From: Bos javanicus
Taxonomy: Eukaryota; Chordata; Mammalia; Artiodactyla; Bovidae
NCBI RefSeq assembly: GCF_032452875.1
Contig: NC_083881.1
Coordinates: 61,511,689-61,575,688 of the forward strand
Reading direction: 5' to 3'
DNA length: 64,000 nt
Below are positions 1 to 10,999 of this stretch, piece after piece. The position numbers and the translations under genes were made by a program. Under the pieces are notes generated by a model, which did not search any database, was not told the DNA's origin, and saw nothing but the letters and a program-made list of their open reading frames with translations. Numbering within the stretch: position 1 is the first letter of the stretch; each line of letters begins with the position of its first letter.

Positions 1-200
1 GGAAGGAGGGAGAAAAGAGTCTGTTTTTAGTTTTAAAAGCCTAGGCCCTGAGAAAATTCAGAGCATAGGAAAATCGTGAGTATGGGTCAGATATTTATAC
101 CCTCAGACCAGGAAAAGATTTCCCAGGCTGTTGAGGGCAACCACTTGTTTTCTGTATCTATGACTCTGTTTCTATTTTGTTAATTTTTTTTTTTTAACTG

Positions 201-497
201 TTTTTAAAAAATTTTATTTTTGGTTGCTGTGTGCAGGGATTTCTCTAGTGGTGGTAAGCAGGGGCTACTCTTTGTTGCAATGCAAGGCCTTCTCGTTGCG
301 GTGGCTCCTCTGGCTGTGGAGCACAGGCTCTAGACACCTGGGCTCCAGTAGCTGTAGCATGTGGGCTCAGCAGTTGCGGCACAGGAGCTTAGCTGCTCTG
401 TGACACGTGGAATCTTCCCAGATCAGATCATGTCTTTATCCATGTTCCCTGCACTGGCAGGTGGATGCTTGTCCACTGCACCCCGAGGGAAGTCCCT
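201..497 (-). repeat. CHR-type tRNA-Glu SINE (first of two adjacent copies)
   Basis: The plus strand shows the reverse of a ruminant CHR SINE. It begins at an A/T-rich tail, continues through a body rich in 'gtggtggtaagcaggggc' and 'ctgtggagcacaggctc' phrases, and ends in the tRNA-like head seen as 'agggaagtccc' near 490. Short open frames here are repeat-derived. Family assignment is from memory of the consensus; the subfamily is not resolved. Confidence 0.75.
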
Positions 498-775
498 TTT
501 TATTTTTACTACTTTAAAAATATGTATTTATTTATTTGGCTGTGTTGGTTGCAGCATCAGGATCTTGGCTGCAGCTCGTGGGGTTTCCGTTGCTGCTCTC
601 GGGCTTTGCTCCAGTTGTGGTGAGCAGGCTCTGGAGTGCGCAAGCTCAGTAGCTGCAGCACGTAGGCCTAGTTGCCCTGGGGCATGTGGGATCTTAGTTC
701 CCCAGCAGGGGATCTAACCCATGTCCCCTGCACTGGAAGGCAGATTCTTTACCACTGGACCACCAGGGAGGTCCC
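498..775 (-). repeat. CHR-type tRNA-Glu SINE (second copy, same orientation)
   Basis: It starts with a T-rich stretch and 'tttatttatttggctgtg', and ends with the diagnostic head 'accactggaccaccaggga' followed by 'ggtccc' near 755-775. It directly abuts the preceding copy. This is either tandem insertion into the neighbour's A-tail or two independent hits at one A-rich site. Confidence 0.8.
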
Positions 776-985
776 TGTTTTGTTTCTTAGATTCCACATG
801 TTAGTGAGACCATACAGAACTTACTTCAGTTGGCATAACACCCTCTAGATTCATCCACCGTATCACAAATGGCAAGATTTCATTCTTTTTATGGCCGGAT
901 AATATTCCATTGTGTGTGTATGTATATGCATATACACAGTGGAATATTCTTCTTTATTCCTTTGTTGATGGCCACTGAGGTGGTG
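776..985 (-). repeat. L1 3' fragment (antisense)
   Basis: It contains the reverse complement of the end of L1 ORF2, recognisable by 'ggataatattccattgtgtg' (898-917) and the preceding 'cacatgttagtgagacca' segment. Old and truncated. Confidence 0.75.
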
Positions 986-1601
986 ATGTGATGTTTTACA
1001 AAAACAACACAGATATGTGGGATTATGGATTATTTTGTGTGTTCCCTTTTGTGAAAAAAAGGGATGACAGATTTAAATTAATTTGGCTCCAGGCATACTG
1101 GAACAAGATTTTGTTAGTGCCTCATTCTCCCCCTTACACTGAGGCTCTTCCAGGGCCCAGTTACAAGTCTTGCACTATAGTAGATGTAGCCACAACTAAT
1201 ATAGCTTCCAAAGAGGACAAGTAAAGTGAGCCCCCTGGGATCAGGAAAAGCAGCAGGAGGAGGGGCAGTGAAGTCTCCTTGTTTAAATGCATGTCATGTG
1301 TGTTCAGCTCAGATATTTCTCTTATTAAGCTCATATTCTATGTGATTAATACAATTTATAAGGTTTCATAGATACATATCCCTATAGTGTTACACAACAA
1401 ATTGTGTGGCTACCCTAGACACAACTTCAAAAAATTCACCTTCTGAATTATTCCTTCTATATGACTTCCTGATCCTTTATTGACAGACCTACAACCCTCA
1501 TGATTTTAAGTGTCTCTTGCTGATATTTTGCAATAGGAAATCTAGGCTTAAAGAAATTTCTGCCAGGTCACTTATTATTAATAGTGACTATTTCCCTCAT
1601 T

Positions 1602-1876
1602 GGAGAAGGCAATGGCACCCCACTCCAGTACTCTTGCCTGGAAAATCCCATGGACGGAGGAGCCTGGTAGGCTGCAGTCCATGGGGTCGCTAAAAGTCAG
1701 ACACAACTGAGCGACTTCCCTTTCACTTTTCACTTTCCTGCATTGGAGAAGGAAATGGCAACCCACTCCAGTGTTCTTGCCTGGAGAATCCCAAGGATGG
1801 GGAAGCCTGGTGGGCTGCCATCTATGGGGTCGCACAGAATCGGACACGACTGAAGTGACTTAGCATTAGCATTAGC
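1602..1876 (+). repeat. Bov-A2 SINE (dimer of A monomers)
   Basis: Two A monomers lie in tandem. Each starts 'ttggagaaggcaatggc' or a variant and ends in a 'gtcgctaaaagtcagacac'-like segment. The tail is (ATTAGC)n. A perfect 12-bp target-site duplication, ATTTCCCTCATT, flanks the element at 1590-1601 and 1877-1888, so the boundaries are firm. Bov-A2 derives from BovB and is moved by BovB machinery. Confidence 0.92.
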
Positions 1877-1986
1877 ATTTCCCTCATTAAGTTACAAAGG
1901 AATGAGGTACTTTAGAACCCAGAAGAAGCCTCCTGAACCTCACTTGACGAGATTGTGTGATATGTAGGCTACTCATAGGCTAAGGA

Positions 1987-2254
1987 GGAGAAGGCAATGG
2001 CACCCCACTCCAGTACTCTTGCCTGGAAAATCCCATGGATGGAGGAATCTGGTAGGCTGCAGTCCATGGGGTCGCTAAGAGTCGGACACAACTGAGCGAC
2101 TTCACTTTCACTTTTTACTTTCATGCATTGGAGAAGGAAACGGCAATCCACCCCAGTGTTCTTGCCTGGAGAATCCCAGGGGCAGGGGAGCCTGGTGGGT
2201 CTAGGGGGTCGCACCGAGTCGGACACGACTGAATTGACTTAGCAGCAGCAGCAG
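1987..2254 (+). repeat. Bov-A2 SINE (dimer)
   Basis: A second Bov-A2 of the same orientation and dimeric build, ending in (AGC)n. The 13-bp target-site duplication CATAGGCTAAGGA is at 1974-1986 and 2255-2267. It inserted about 100 bp from the previous copy as a separate event, since the two duplications differ. Confidence 0.92.
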
Positions 2255-2439
2255 CATAGGCTAAGGACTTGAGGTTTATTGTATGTGTGATGGAGACACA
2301 TGAAGATGCCCAAGGAGAAAGTGATCTCTGCGTTTTAAACCCTGCTTCTCAGAAGCTACTTTTGTAGCAGTATGAGCAAGGGTTGGAGCACCAAGACTGT
2401 GTGAGCAGGAAGTGGGCAGCTGCAGTGATATGAGGTAGA

Positions 2440-2635
2440 GATGATCAGGCCCATAGAGAGAGCTATTATTTGCTGAGTGCCCCATCTGTGTCAGAGAAAA
2501 GAGCTCAGTGTTTCTCACTGCTAGTCTCCACAATAACCTTGTGAAGCAGTTCTTAACTTCTTTTCACAGATCAGAGAAATGGAGACCTAGAGAGATTCAT
2601 TACGTTGCCTAAGTTCACACAGCTACGAAATGTTT
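2440..2635 (-). repeat. MIR-type SINE fragment
   Basis: The core resembles the MIR 3' region ('tcacagatcagagaaatgg', 'cctaagttcacacagct'). It is ancient and diverged, so the limits are approximate. Confidence 0.6.
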
Positions 2636-2651
2636 GTTGTGGTTGTTCCAG

Positions 2652-2742
2652 TGGCTGCTGCTGCTGCTGCTAAGTCGCTTCAGTTGTGTCCGACTTTGTG
2701 CGACCCAATGGACGGCAGCCCACCAGGCTCCCCCGAGAGAAC
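2652..2742 (-). repeat. Truncated Bov-A monomer with (GCT)n tail
   Basis: (GCT)n is followed by 'aagtcgcttcagttgtgtcc' and 'caccaggctcc'. This is the reverse complement of a Bov-A 3' end, and the rest of the monomer is missing. Confidence 0.85.
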
Positions 2743-2887
2743 TGCTACATCCCAAATGCCAAAAGTGCCTGTTTCACGAAATTCTGGAGACAATCTTAAA
2801 GGACATCTCCCTGCCAGACTGGAGAGAAGTGGGAATGAGAGACGGAATTTCAGAAATAGATGATTCAGAATCTATGAGATGTATTTT

Positions 2888-3031
2888 GTTATTCAGTTGC
2901 CAAGTCATGTCCAGCTCTTTGTGACCCCGTGGATTGCAGCACACCAGGCTTCCCTATTCCTCACTACCTCCCACAGTTTGCCAAAGTTCATGTCCATTGA
3001 ATCAGTAACGCCATCCAACCATCTCAAATGA
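2888..3031 (-). repeat. BovB (RTE) 3'-terminal fragment
   Basis: It matches the BovB 3' end in reverse ('gtggattgcagcacaccagg', then the segment ending 'ccatccaaccatctca'). Other copies of the same end lie at 33620, 37052 and 56430. This one is more diverged, hence older. Confidence 0.75.
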
Positions 3032-3089
3032 ATGACACTAAGAAGAGCTCACAAAGAGAGAACATTCTGAAAAACCAGCAAAGTCAGCA

Positions 3090-3250
3090 TCAAAGTGTGG
3101 TTTCTGGAGCACCTGGAATCCATCAGCATCACTTGAATTCATTAGATGCCAAACCTTAGACCCCATCCTAGAACTTCAGAGTCAGAAGCTCTGGGTTGGG
3201 GCCAACAACCTGTGACCTAACAAGCCCTCCAGGTGATTCTGATGTACAAC
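3090..3250 (-). repeat. MER20 (hAT-Charlie DNA transposon fossil)
   Basis: It carries the MER20 body: 'gaagctctgggttggggcc' followed by 'aacaagccctccaggtgatt'. It is non-autonomous and mammal-wide, and no coding capacity is expected. Confidence 0.8.
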
Positions 3251-4204
3251 CAATTGAGAGAACCATCGAGGGAAGGGCTGGGCAGAAAATGAGGAAAAGA
3301 GTGCAAGAAAAGAGAAATGAGAGTTTCTGGAAGAAGTGGTCAGTGGAGACAAATGCTGTGGACTCAAGCAGAGCAGCCACTACATCTGATGAAACAGGAT
3401 GTTCTCGATGACTTTGCCAGGAATAGTTTTCCATGGTTGGGCAGACTGAGGGCTTATCTGGAATAATAATAATAAAATGGAGAGTAAAAGAAAAAGGAGA
3501 GATCGCTAGTAGCTTTAGAAGGACATAGGGTTAAGGGAAAGTTTTTTGTAAAGAGGACAGAATTATGCTTATATAAGACAAAGGTGAAAAATAAACAAGA
3601 AAAAAAAAATTAGAAGCTCAAAGTGACTGGACAGTAAGATCGAGCTGAGTGTTGTAGGTAGCAGGGGCAGGGAGATACTGGTTGAAACAGGACATACGTT
3701 TCCAGAAATGGGAAGGACAAAGGCAGAGAGAAGTCCAGAGGTGTTGAAAAAGCAAGGACGTTTAACACTTAGCATGATGCCTCCCACCCAGCAGGCTCTT
3801 GGGACTAAGGAGGCCACTAAATTTCAGCTTGACTGTTCAGTGGCCATGTGGCCTTAGGCAGAGCAATGGACCTGAGTCTCAGTTTCGCCCATCTGTGAAA
3901 GGACAGGCCAGATCTTAAGCAGAGCTCAAAGGGGCAGGAGCTGTGAAGCAACCTTGGAAAATGGGAAGATCTAGAACAATTCCTGTGAGGAATGGGAGAC
4001 AGAGACCAGTAAAAAGAGCAAGTACACAACCTGGTAAAGGGTACATAAGGAGCTTGTGAAACCAGAATGGTACAAAACTTAAAAATAATGTTCCAGCTCT
4101 GGACTGACATTCCAGTCCTTCTTATTTTGGTTCAACTTCTGTATACATCAAACAACAAATAACCCCAAACCCAGGATTGTGTGGTTACTGAGAAAGGAAG
4201 AGCT

Positions 4205-4635
4205 GCTTATAGCGGATTAATTTTATGTATCATCTTGACTGGATCACTGGGTACCCAGATGATAGTCAAACTTTATTCTGAGAGTTTCTGTGTGGGTGTG
4301 TTTGGATGAGATTAATATTTAAATGGGTGGACCCAGGTAAAGCAGACTGCCCTCCCTAATGTGAGTGGGCCTCATCCAATCAGTTGAAGACCTGAATAAA
4401 ACAAAAGGCTGACCTCCCACAAGTCAGACAGAGTTCTCCTGCCTGATGGCCTTCGAGCTTGGACATTAGTTTTTCCTCATTCTACTGCAGCGTCTGTCCT
4501 TCAAACTCAAACTACGACATCAGCTCTGGAGATCTGGGACTTTCCAGCCTCCATAACTCTGTGAGCCAATTCATTATAATAAATCTCCTCTCAGAGTTTC
4601 CTATTGGTTCTGTTTCTCTGAAGAATCCCCCCAAC
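4205..4635 (+). repeat. Old ERVL-type LTR (MLT2-like)
   Basis: The segment runs from 'ttaattttatgtatcatctt' through 'gtgggcctcatccaatcagt' and 'cagcctccataactctgtga' to 'attggttctgtttctctgaa'. It also contains an AATAAA-type 'ataataaatctcc' near 4577. This order matches my memory of MLT2 LTRs. Only LTR sequence is visible and no viral genes adjoin it. The family name is from memory. Confidence 0.6.
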
Positions 4636-5398
4636 TACTCTACTGTCTCCCTGCATGATTTTACCATTCATCCCCCTCACTTTTGGAGAGGATTTGAAAG
4701 GGCTGCTTAGCATCATGAAATTTCAGGCGAGCCTTTCAACATGCAAACTGTTCCTTACAGGAGCAAAAGCACGCTCATTGGAAAGGGGTTCTGAAATGAA
4801 GTGAGAATAAGGGAAAACAGAATAAACAGAAGAATTACCAAGGTAAAACAATCAAAAGAGAACCAGAATGTTAAAAGACTGTGGCCAAACAAAATAAGGC
4901 ATGAAAGATACGCAAAGTTATCAAAGAAGGAGAAAAAAAAGGAAAAATGGAGAAGTCTTGATAAATGTTATTGGGGCCTCACAATTTCAATGTGGGATTT
5001 GATGAGTTTGGGGAGACTAAACTGGAGAGTTAACTTTTCCAGGGAGGAGGAACTGAAGCTGTGTGTCTGAGTTTGAAGATAAGAGCCTTCCAAATCATTT
5101 ATTTTAGAAAAGGAATTCTGAGGCAAGGGCAAACAGCCAATTAAAATCTGTAGCACTTTGGGAAAAGCTCACACTTTCCTTCAACTGAAGTACCTAATTA
5201 GACGGCCCCATTCCAGAACTAACACTAGCAATTCTCAAGCAATCAATTCCTTGTTCCCAATGGTCACACCTCTCTGAAGTTGCAGTACTTCCTGAAAGAG
5301 TTAGGAATGCAATATTAGCTGAGCCAGATGAATACCTTAAATGACTTAAGAGGCAGAGGCAAGATAGAGGTTAGAGTAGCAACCATTTATATGATAGA

Positions 5399-5549
5399 TT
5401 TATTTATTTTAAAAAAATATTTATTTTCTTGGCTGTGCTGGCTCTTAGTTGCAGCATGTAGGATCTTAGTTCTTTGACTAGGGATCGAACCCCAGGCCCC
5501 CTGCATTGGGAAAGTGGAGTCTTAGCCACTGGACCACCAGAGAAGTCGC
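5399..5549 (-). repeat. CHR-type SINE (truncated)
   Basis: A T-rich A-tail complement is followed by 'ttggctgtgctggctcttag', a B-box-like 'gggatcgaacccc', and the head 'ccactggaccaccagagaag'. Confidence 0.82.
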
Positions 5550-6209
5550 TCTGATAGATTTCTATATTAAGCTAAAGAACAGAGATCATAGCTGCTTGTT
5601 TCCCAGTAAAAGGGCATAATGGATTGAAGCAAAAAGACAACTTGCCCCCATCATGAATGTGGAAGTGAGACATACATATTGGGAAAATGGGAAGGAAACC
5701 AGTGTCCTCCACCCCCACGAGCTCTGTTGTCATATGTTGGCTATTGTCAAAGAACTGCCATACCATGAGTTAGCTGGGTATGTATCCAATAGGGTCTAAA
5801 CTGCCAAGTAATTTTATAAACACATGATGACTAGGAGTTTGAAGAAATCGGGGCAGAAATTCATAGTAAAGTTCACAAATTACTAAACTCTGCCTGGATC
5901 TCCATGGACATTTGCAGGATACCATTGAGTCTGTTCGCAAAGCACTCTTAAAAGAGTGACGGGGTAGACAGCTTTGGGGTGCAAAGTCCAACATACTTCC
6001 TGGCATAGAAAGTTCTCAATAAATCCAGGTACTGGATGAACCCAGCACTGGCCATAAATGTGACAAACACATGAGTAAGAGCCCTGCTGGGGATTCTTGA
6101 AACATGTCAATCAGACCGTACGGTGGGTTCCCTTTGCTATGAGAACTCAATCTAGGTTCTCTGCCGTGGGCTGTAAGACCCTACTGGCTTCAAATTGTTG
6201 ACACCCCCT

Positions 6210-6430
6210 CTAGGTCAGAAGCTGTGCTGACCTTGCTATTCGAACCCTCTGAGTGCCTTCCCCGCCTGGACCTTTGCATCTGCTGTTCCTCCAGCCAGGG
6301 ATGGTCTTCCCCTAGTTCTATGCAGGCCCAGCATCTTCTAGGGCAAGTCACCACCCTATTTAAAGCAGCTCTCTTCACCCCTTCTCAGCCCAGGTCACTC
6401 TCTTATCACCTCACAAGGTCAGAGGTGCAA
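6210..6430. repeat. Probable L2 LINE fragment
   Basis: The pyrimidine-rich text, with 'tgcatctgctgttcctcc' and 'caggtcactctcttatcacc', resembles the L2 3' end. Heavily diverged; assignment by feel. Confidence 0.4.
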
Positions 6431-6617
6431 GGCTGTACTTGATGTGTTTGTTGCCGCCCCACCACCAACAGGTCAGCTCCAGGTGGGCAGGGTCCTTCTC
6501 CAGACTGCTTCGACACAGCCAGGTTTTCACAACTAGTCAACATTTGCTGAAGGAAATGGATTCTGCCCTCAGGGAACTCATAAAGTGTACCTTCAGGGAA
6601 GGGTTGTCCAGTGAAAG

Positions 6618-6824
6618 AATGTGAAGTCACTCAGTGGTATCCTGACTCTTTGTGACCCCATGGACTGTAGCCCGCCAGGCTCCTCTGTCCATGGGATTTT
6701 TCAGGCAAGAATACTGGAGGGGGTTGCCATTTCCTTCTCCAGGGGATCTTGCCAACCCAGGGATCGAACCCAGGTCTCTGGCATTGTAGGCAGACTCTAC
6801 TGTCTGAGCGACCAGGGAATCCCC
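6618..6824 (-). repeat. Bov-tA SINE
   Basis: A complete reverse Bov-tA. The A element lies at 6620-6740 ('ccatggactgtagcccgcca'). The tRNA-Glu-like head ends at 'gagcgaccagggaatcccc', with the B-box 'gggatcgaacccagg' near 6760. Confidence 0.9.
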
Positions 6825-7324
6825 TGGTGAATGAACGAACTAGAGATATTCTCTATAGAGAGTGTATCTATATTCTCCACAGAGAGTGTAGAGGAGTGTC
6901 AGTGACATGTACCAAAGCAGCAGAGAGAGACCATCAGACCAGTTAATCCTCACATAGCTTATTTCTCAGACACTGCTGGGAAGGAGTGCTGACTGTTGTC
7001 ATGACAACTGGCAATAGCAGAGTTCCCTGAAACAGATGTGTGACGACTCGGTAGTGGGGGAGGGGTCGGCAGCCTGCTGCAGCTAAGTCCAACTGCAAGA
7101 TGAGTGGAACAAAGGAAAACACGAAAATAAAGACACTGACAGAAAAGGCCATTAAACCTTGGGATAAATAGCAAGAGTACCGAAAGGAGTAAAACCTTGA
7201 AGTGTAAAACTCCACATCTTTCATAAAGGGGAATTCAAATTAATTTTTTATCTACATTGATATAAATATATGAGAAAAGAATTGAGGGAATTTGTATGTA
7301 ATTTGAAAATTTAAAAACCTGGCA

Positions 7325-7415
7325 GGCTTTTAAAATTTAGAAATAATAAATATATATTAGAAAAAATAAATATATATTTATATATAAATAAATAAATATA
7401 TAAATAAATATAGAT
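7325..7415. repeat. AT-rich low-complexity tract
   Basis: Irregular (TA)n/(TAAA)n run with no gene content. Confidence 0.85.
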
Positions 7416-8165
7416 CATAAAATTTATCCTTTTAAAATGTCCAGTTCAGTGTGCTGTGCTGTGCTTAGGCCCTCAGTCATGTCTGACTCTTGCGACCTCA
7501 TTGACTGCCGGCCAGGCTCCTTTACCCATGGAATTCTCCATGTCAGAACACCGGAGTGGGTTGCCATTCCCTTCAGGGAATCTTCCCAACTCAGGGATTG
7601 AACCCAGGTCTCCCACACTGCAGGCTGATCCTTTACCGTCTGAGCCACCACATCAGTGGGTTTTGATATATTCACAAAGCTATGCAACTATAACCATTAT
7701 CTAATCTCAGACTATTTTTATCACTCCTAAAAGAATTGGGTACAATTAGTAGTCACTCCCAAATCCCTCCCTCTTCCTGGTCTCTACCAACCATCAGTCT
7801 TTCTGGATCTTTGGCTTTGCCTATTCCTGACATTTCATATAAATGGAATCATACAAATATATGACCTTTTATGTCTGGCTTCCTTCACTTGGCATAATGT
7901 TTTCAAGAGTCATCCATGTTGTGGATTGGAACTTCATTCCTTTTTATGGCTGAGTAATATTCCATTGTGTGGCTGTACCACAGTTTATTCACTCATCCAT
8001 CATAAGTTGCTGGGCACATGTGTCGTGTCCACTTTTTGGCTATTGTAAATGATGCTGCTATGAATTTCATGTACAGGCTTTGTAAGGGAATGTTTACAAT
8101 TCTCTGGGAATTATGCCTTGGAATAGAATTTCCAGTCATATGATCCTGGTGAGTTTTTAATGGGG
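7416..8165 (-). repeat. Old L1 3' region, interrupted by a SINE
   Basis: The reverse L1 3' end has landmarks 'ctttggctttgcctattcct' and 'ggctgagtaatattccattg' (about 7950-7969). The text before 7449 ('aaaatgtccagttcagtg') resumes after 7653 ('ttttgatatattcacaaagc'), so the SINE at 7449-7653 entered an existing L1. Confidence 0.75.
7449..7653 (-). repeat. Bov-tA SINE nested in L1
   Basis: Full reverse Bov-tA from 'gtgcttaggccctcagtcat' to the head 'tctgagccacca', with a short repeated 'cagtg' at both joins. Younger than the L1 it splits. Confidence 0.85.
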
Positions 8166-8284
8166 GAATTTGCCTTCAAACTATATGTAGCTAGAGAAAA
8201 ACTGATTTCAATTCACATGAGATGTAGAAAAGACAAGAAAGAAACATCAGGTAATATAAAAAATAATACTAACAATAAAAACAG

Positions 8285-8460
8285 CAGCTAACAAGTTAAA
8301 CCCCTCTTCTGCGCCATGTGCCTTACTACGAAGTTGGTACACACCATGAGGTTTAATTCTCACAATAATCCTAGAGTGTTGTTATAATTATCCCTCTTCT
8401 GCAGGTAAAGAAATGGGTTCAGACCCCAGGATGTCAGGCTGCCCAAGACCACAGAAGAAG
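8285..8460 (-). repeat. MIR-type fragment
   Basis: Contains 'taattctcacaataatcct' and 'aggtaaagaaatgggttcag', a MIR-like core in reverse. Diverged. Confidence 0.5.
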
Positions 8461-8469
8461 AGAGCACAC

Positions 8470-9720
8470 AGATCTGAACGTGGCAGGGATGTCCAGCTCC
8501 AAGGGGCCAGCAGAGACTGCAGACTGCTGGGGCATTCCTCACCAGCACCCATGGCCTAAATTCCCCATCAGAGAGACTCTGGTCAAGTTGAAAACAAACA
8601 TAAAACAATAATAAAATAATATTCTGCTTTCAGAACCCACACTGAGAAGCTAAATTAAAAAGAAGGAAAGCATCCATTTTGCACAAAGGGACATTGTTCC
8701 TGGGTAAGTGAGCTCTTCAGACCTGTGAGCAGACATTCCTCCAGCAGCAGTGCTCGGGCGCACTGAGGCTGAGCAAGGGTGGGGACAAGGCTGGCTAGGA
8801 GGCTATCAAGAGAGCAGGGCCGGGGTGGAGAAGGGGAGGAGGAACCCCAAACGCTGGAGTGCCTGGATCAAAGGGCGAGACAAGGAACAGAGAGCAGAGG
8901 TGGGTGTGAGAGGCTGGGGTAAGGGGGTGTGGAGGTTTGAGTTTGGATGTCACTCTTTCCTCCCTTGGCCAGTTATCCTGCCACTGGGTTCAAGAAGGAG
9001 GCAAAATCTGTGACAACACATCCCTGGTGAGAACCACGCGCACACAAGGTAGATGTCTGTGCACAACTTGCCTCTTTCCAAGGCCACCCTGAAAACTACT
9101 AGACTTCTTGCTGAAGACCTGAGCTGTTCACTTTTATGAACCTCTTAAATCCCTCAAAGAGTCAAGAGACAAATAATGTCCTTCAAGAACATGTACTGAA
9201 CGTCCCCTCAAAATCTCCCTCCAGAGCCTGGCATGGCAGCCGCTCTGCACACAATGAGTGCTAAGTGAGCGCTGACTGACAGGAGAAATTACATTCCCTT
9301 TAGAGCCACCCAGCTGTGTTTTCAATTCCGCTGATTCAATATTTCCCATCAGAAACAGCTTTTGGTCTTTCAATATTGCAACTGGTTTACCCTCGTGCGC
9401 AGAAAGGCACAAAGTATACGCAGCTGTCTTTTGTGATCAAAGAGAAAGCTGTCTCGTGTAGCAATCTGAGGCCCATCAACAATGACCCAGAAAGCAAGCC
9501 TTTGCTCTCCTGGGAAATCAAGTCTGGCAATCAGAGTGAAAAGAAGCTGGGCTGGCTCTGCCAGTTAAGAGACAAAGAGAGCCACCAGACATGCAGCATG
9601 TTAGAACAGAAAGGGCAGAACAGCTCATTGCTCCGGTGTCCAACCTGACACAGTGCGCTAGCCACTATCACCTGTAGCTGTGCACGTTAACTAAATTCAA
9701 ATAAGACTACAAGGGCAGTC
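8470..9720. other. Intergenic stretch, nothing recognised
   Basis: No repeat head, splice-bounded exon or long frame that I can support. The open frames at 8750-9013 and 9316-9648 lack recognisable protein features. Likely ancient unrecognisable DNA in the gene's 3' flank. Confidence 0.5.
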
Positions 9721-9884
9721 CCTCAGTCACCCCAGCCACACTTTAAGTGACCTGTGGCCACCTGTGATAAAGGGCACACTGGGTAACAGAGACACAGAAT
9801 GTCCATCACCATAGGAAAATCTCTTGGATAGTGCTGAACCAGACCAACCATGTGGTCAGATCTGAAAAAAAAAAAAAAAGGAAA

Positions 9885-10203
9885 AAAACAGACACAGATG
9901 TATAGAACAGTCTTTTGGACTCTGTGGGAGAGGGCGAGGGTGGGATGGTTTGGGAGAATGACATGTATAGTATCACATGTGAAACGAATCACCAGTCCAG
10001 GTTCGATGCAGGATACAGGATGCTCGGGGCTGGTGCACTGGGATGACCCAGAGGGATGGTACAGAGAGGGAGGTGGGAGGGGGTTCAGGATGGGGAACAC
10101 GTGTACACCCGTGGCGGATTCATGTCGATGTATGGCAAAACCAATACAATATTGTAAAGTAATTAGCCTCCAATTAAAATAAATAAATTTATATTAAAAA
10201 AAA
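9885..10203 (+). repeat. Ruminant L1 3' UTR end with poly(A)
   Basis: Sense L1 3' UTR: 'gatgtatagaacagtctttt', 'ggactctgtgggagagggc', 'ggttcgatgcaggatacagg', ending 'aataaataaatttat' and an A tract. It serves as an in-window reference for an intact L1 3' UTR, about 250 nt longer than that of the copy at 16980-18643. Confidence 0.8.
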
Positions 10204-10359
10204 ATTAGTCTATTCTGTACCCACTGACAGAAATAACAGGTGGACTTTTTTGGACCAATATCCTGAACTGTTTTCAGAATTTGGACTTCATAGATCAGTA
10301 AAATACCTCTTTCTTATTTGGGGTTGCCAAGTTTACACTTTGTCAAGTAAGGCTGCCAC

Positions 10360-10490
10360 CAGATGACTCTTAGGCGCACCAAGGCAGGCACTGTGCCTTT
10401 TCACTGCCCAGCATCCTTTAGGCATATGCCCTGTACCTAAAACAATGCCTGGTGCCTGGTATGTGCTCAGTGACTGTCTGCTAAGTAAGT
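10360..10490. repeat. Possible L2/MIR-like fragment
   Basis: The phrases 'aggcaggcactgtgcctttt' and 'ggtatgtgctcagtgactg' are typical of ancient L2/MIR remnants. Limits are approximate. Confidence 0.45.
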
Positions 10491-10579
10491 GATTACACAG
10501 GCACACACAGACATCCTTATTTTTTTCATGTTTTTGGTGAAAACTCTGTCACTGGCTGGCACCGGAAAGGTGTCTGGGT

Positions 10580-10582
<3 letters not shown>

Positions 10583-10621
<39 letters not shown>
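10583..10621. repeat. (AC)n microsatellite
   Basis: About 19 uninterrupted AC units. Likely length-polymorphic. Confidence 0.97.
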
Positions 10622-10622
<1 letters not shown>

Positions 10623-10999
10623 GGCTGGATTAAGTCACAAAATGAGTATGAGTCATCTAACATTTTCTGAGAACTTTACATGAATAAATACTTGCAACAA
10701 AATATAACAAATCAGAATGGGCTTCTCTAAACTGTATTTCACAACTAACCTGAGGGGCAGTGAAGGGGAGTGGGGAGAGACTGTTAGCTTTTCAACGGCA
10801 CCAGAGTGCCCTCTTGTGGGAAAATGAAGTACTTGCGTGGTCTCAACTTTTAAAAAACATGATGTTTCTAGTAACACATTAAAACCTGTACTGACAAGTA
10901 ATTATTCTGAGAATCAGCCCAAATATGTATACCGGTCACTATAAAATCTGGCCAGTTGTGTTGGTGAAAAAGATAATTAAGAAAGATTTGTCACAGAAC

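Noticed and set aside
361..717. 118-codon plus-strand frame
   Set aside because: It lies entirely within two adjacent antisense CHR SINEs.
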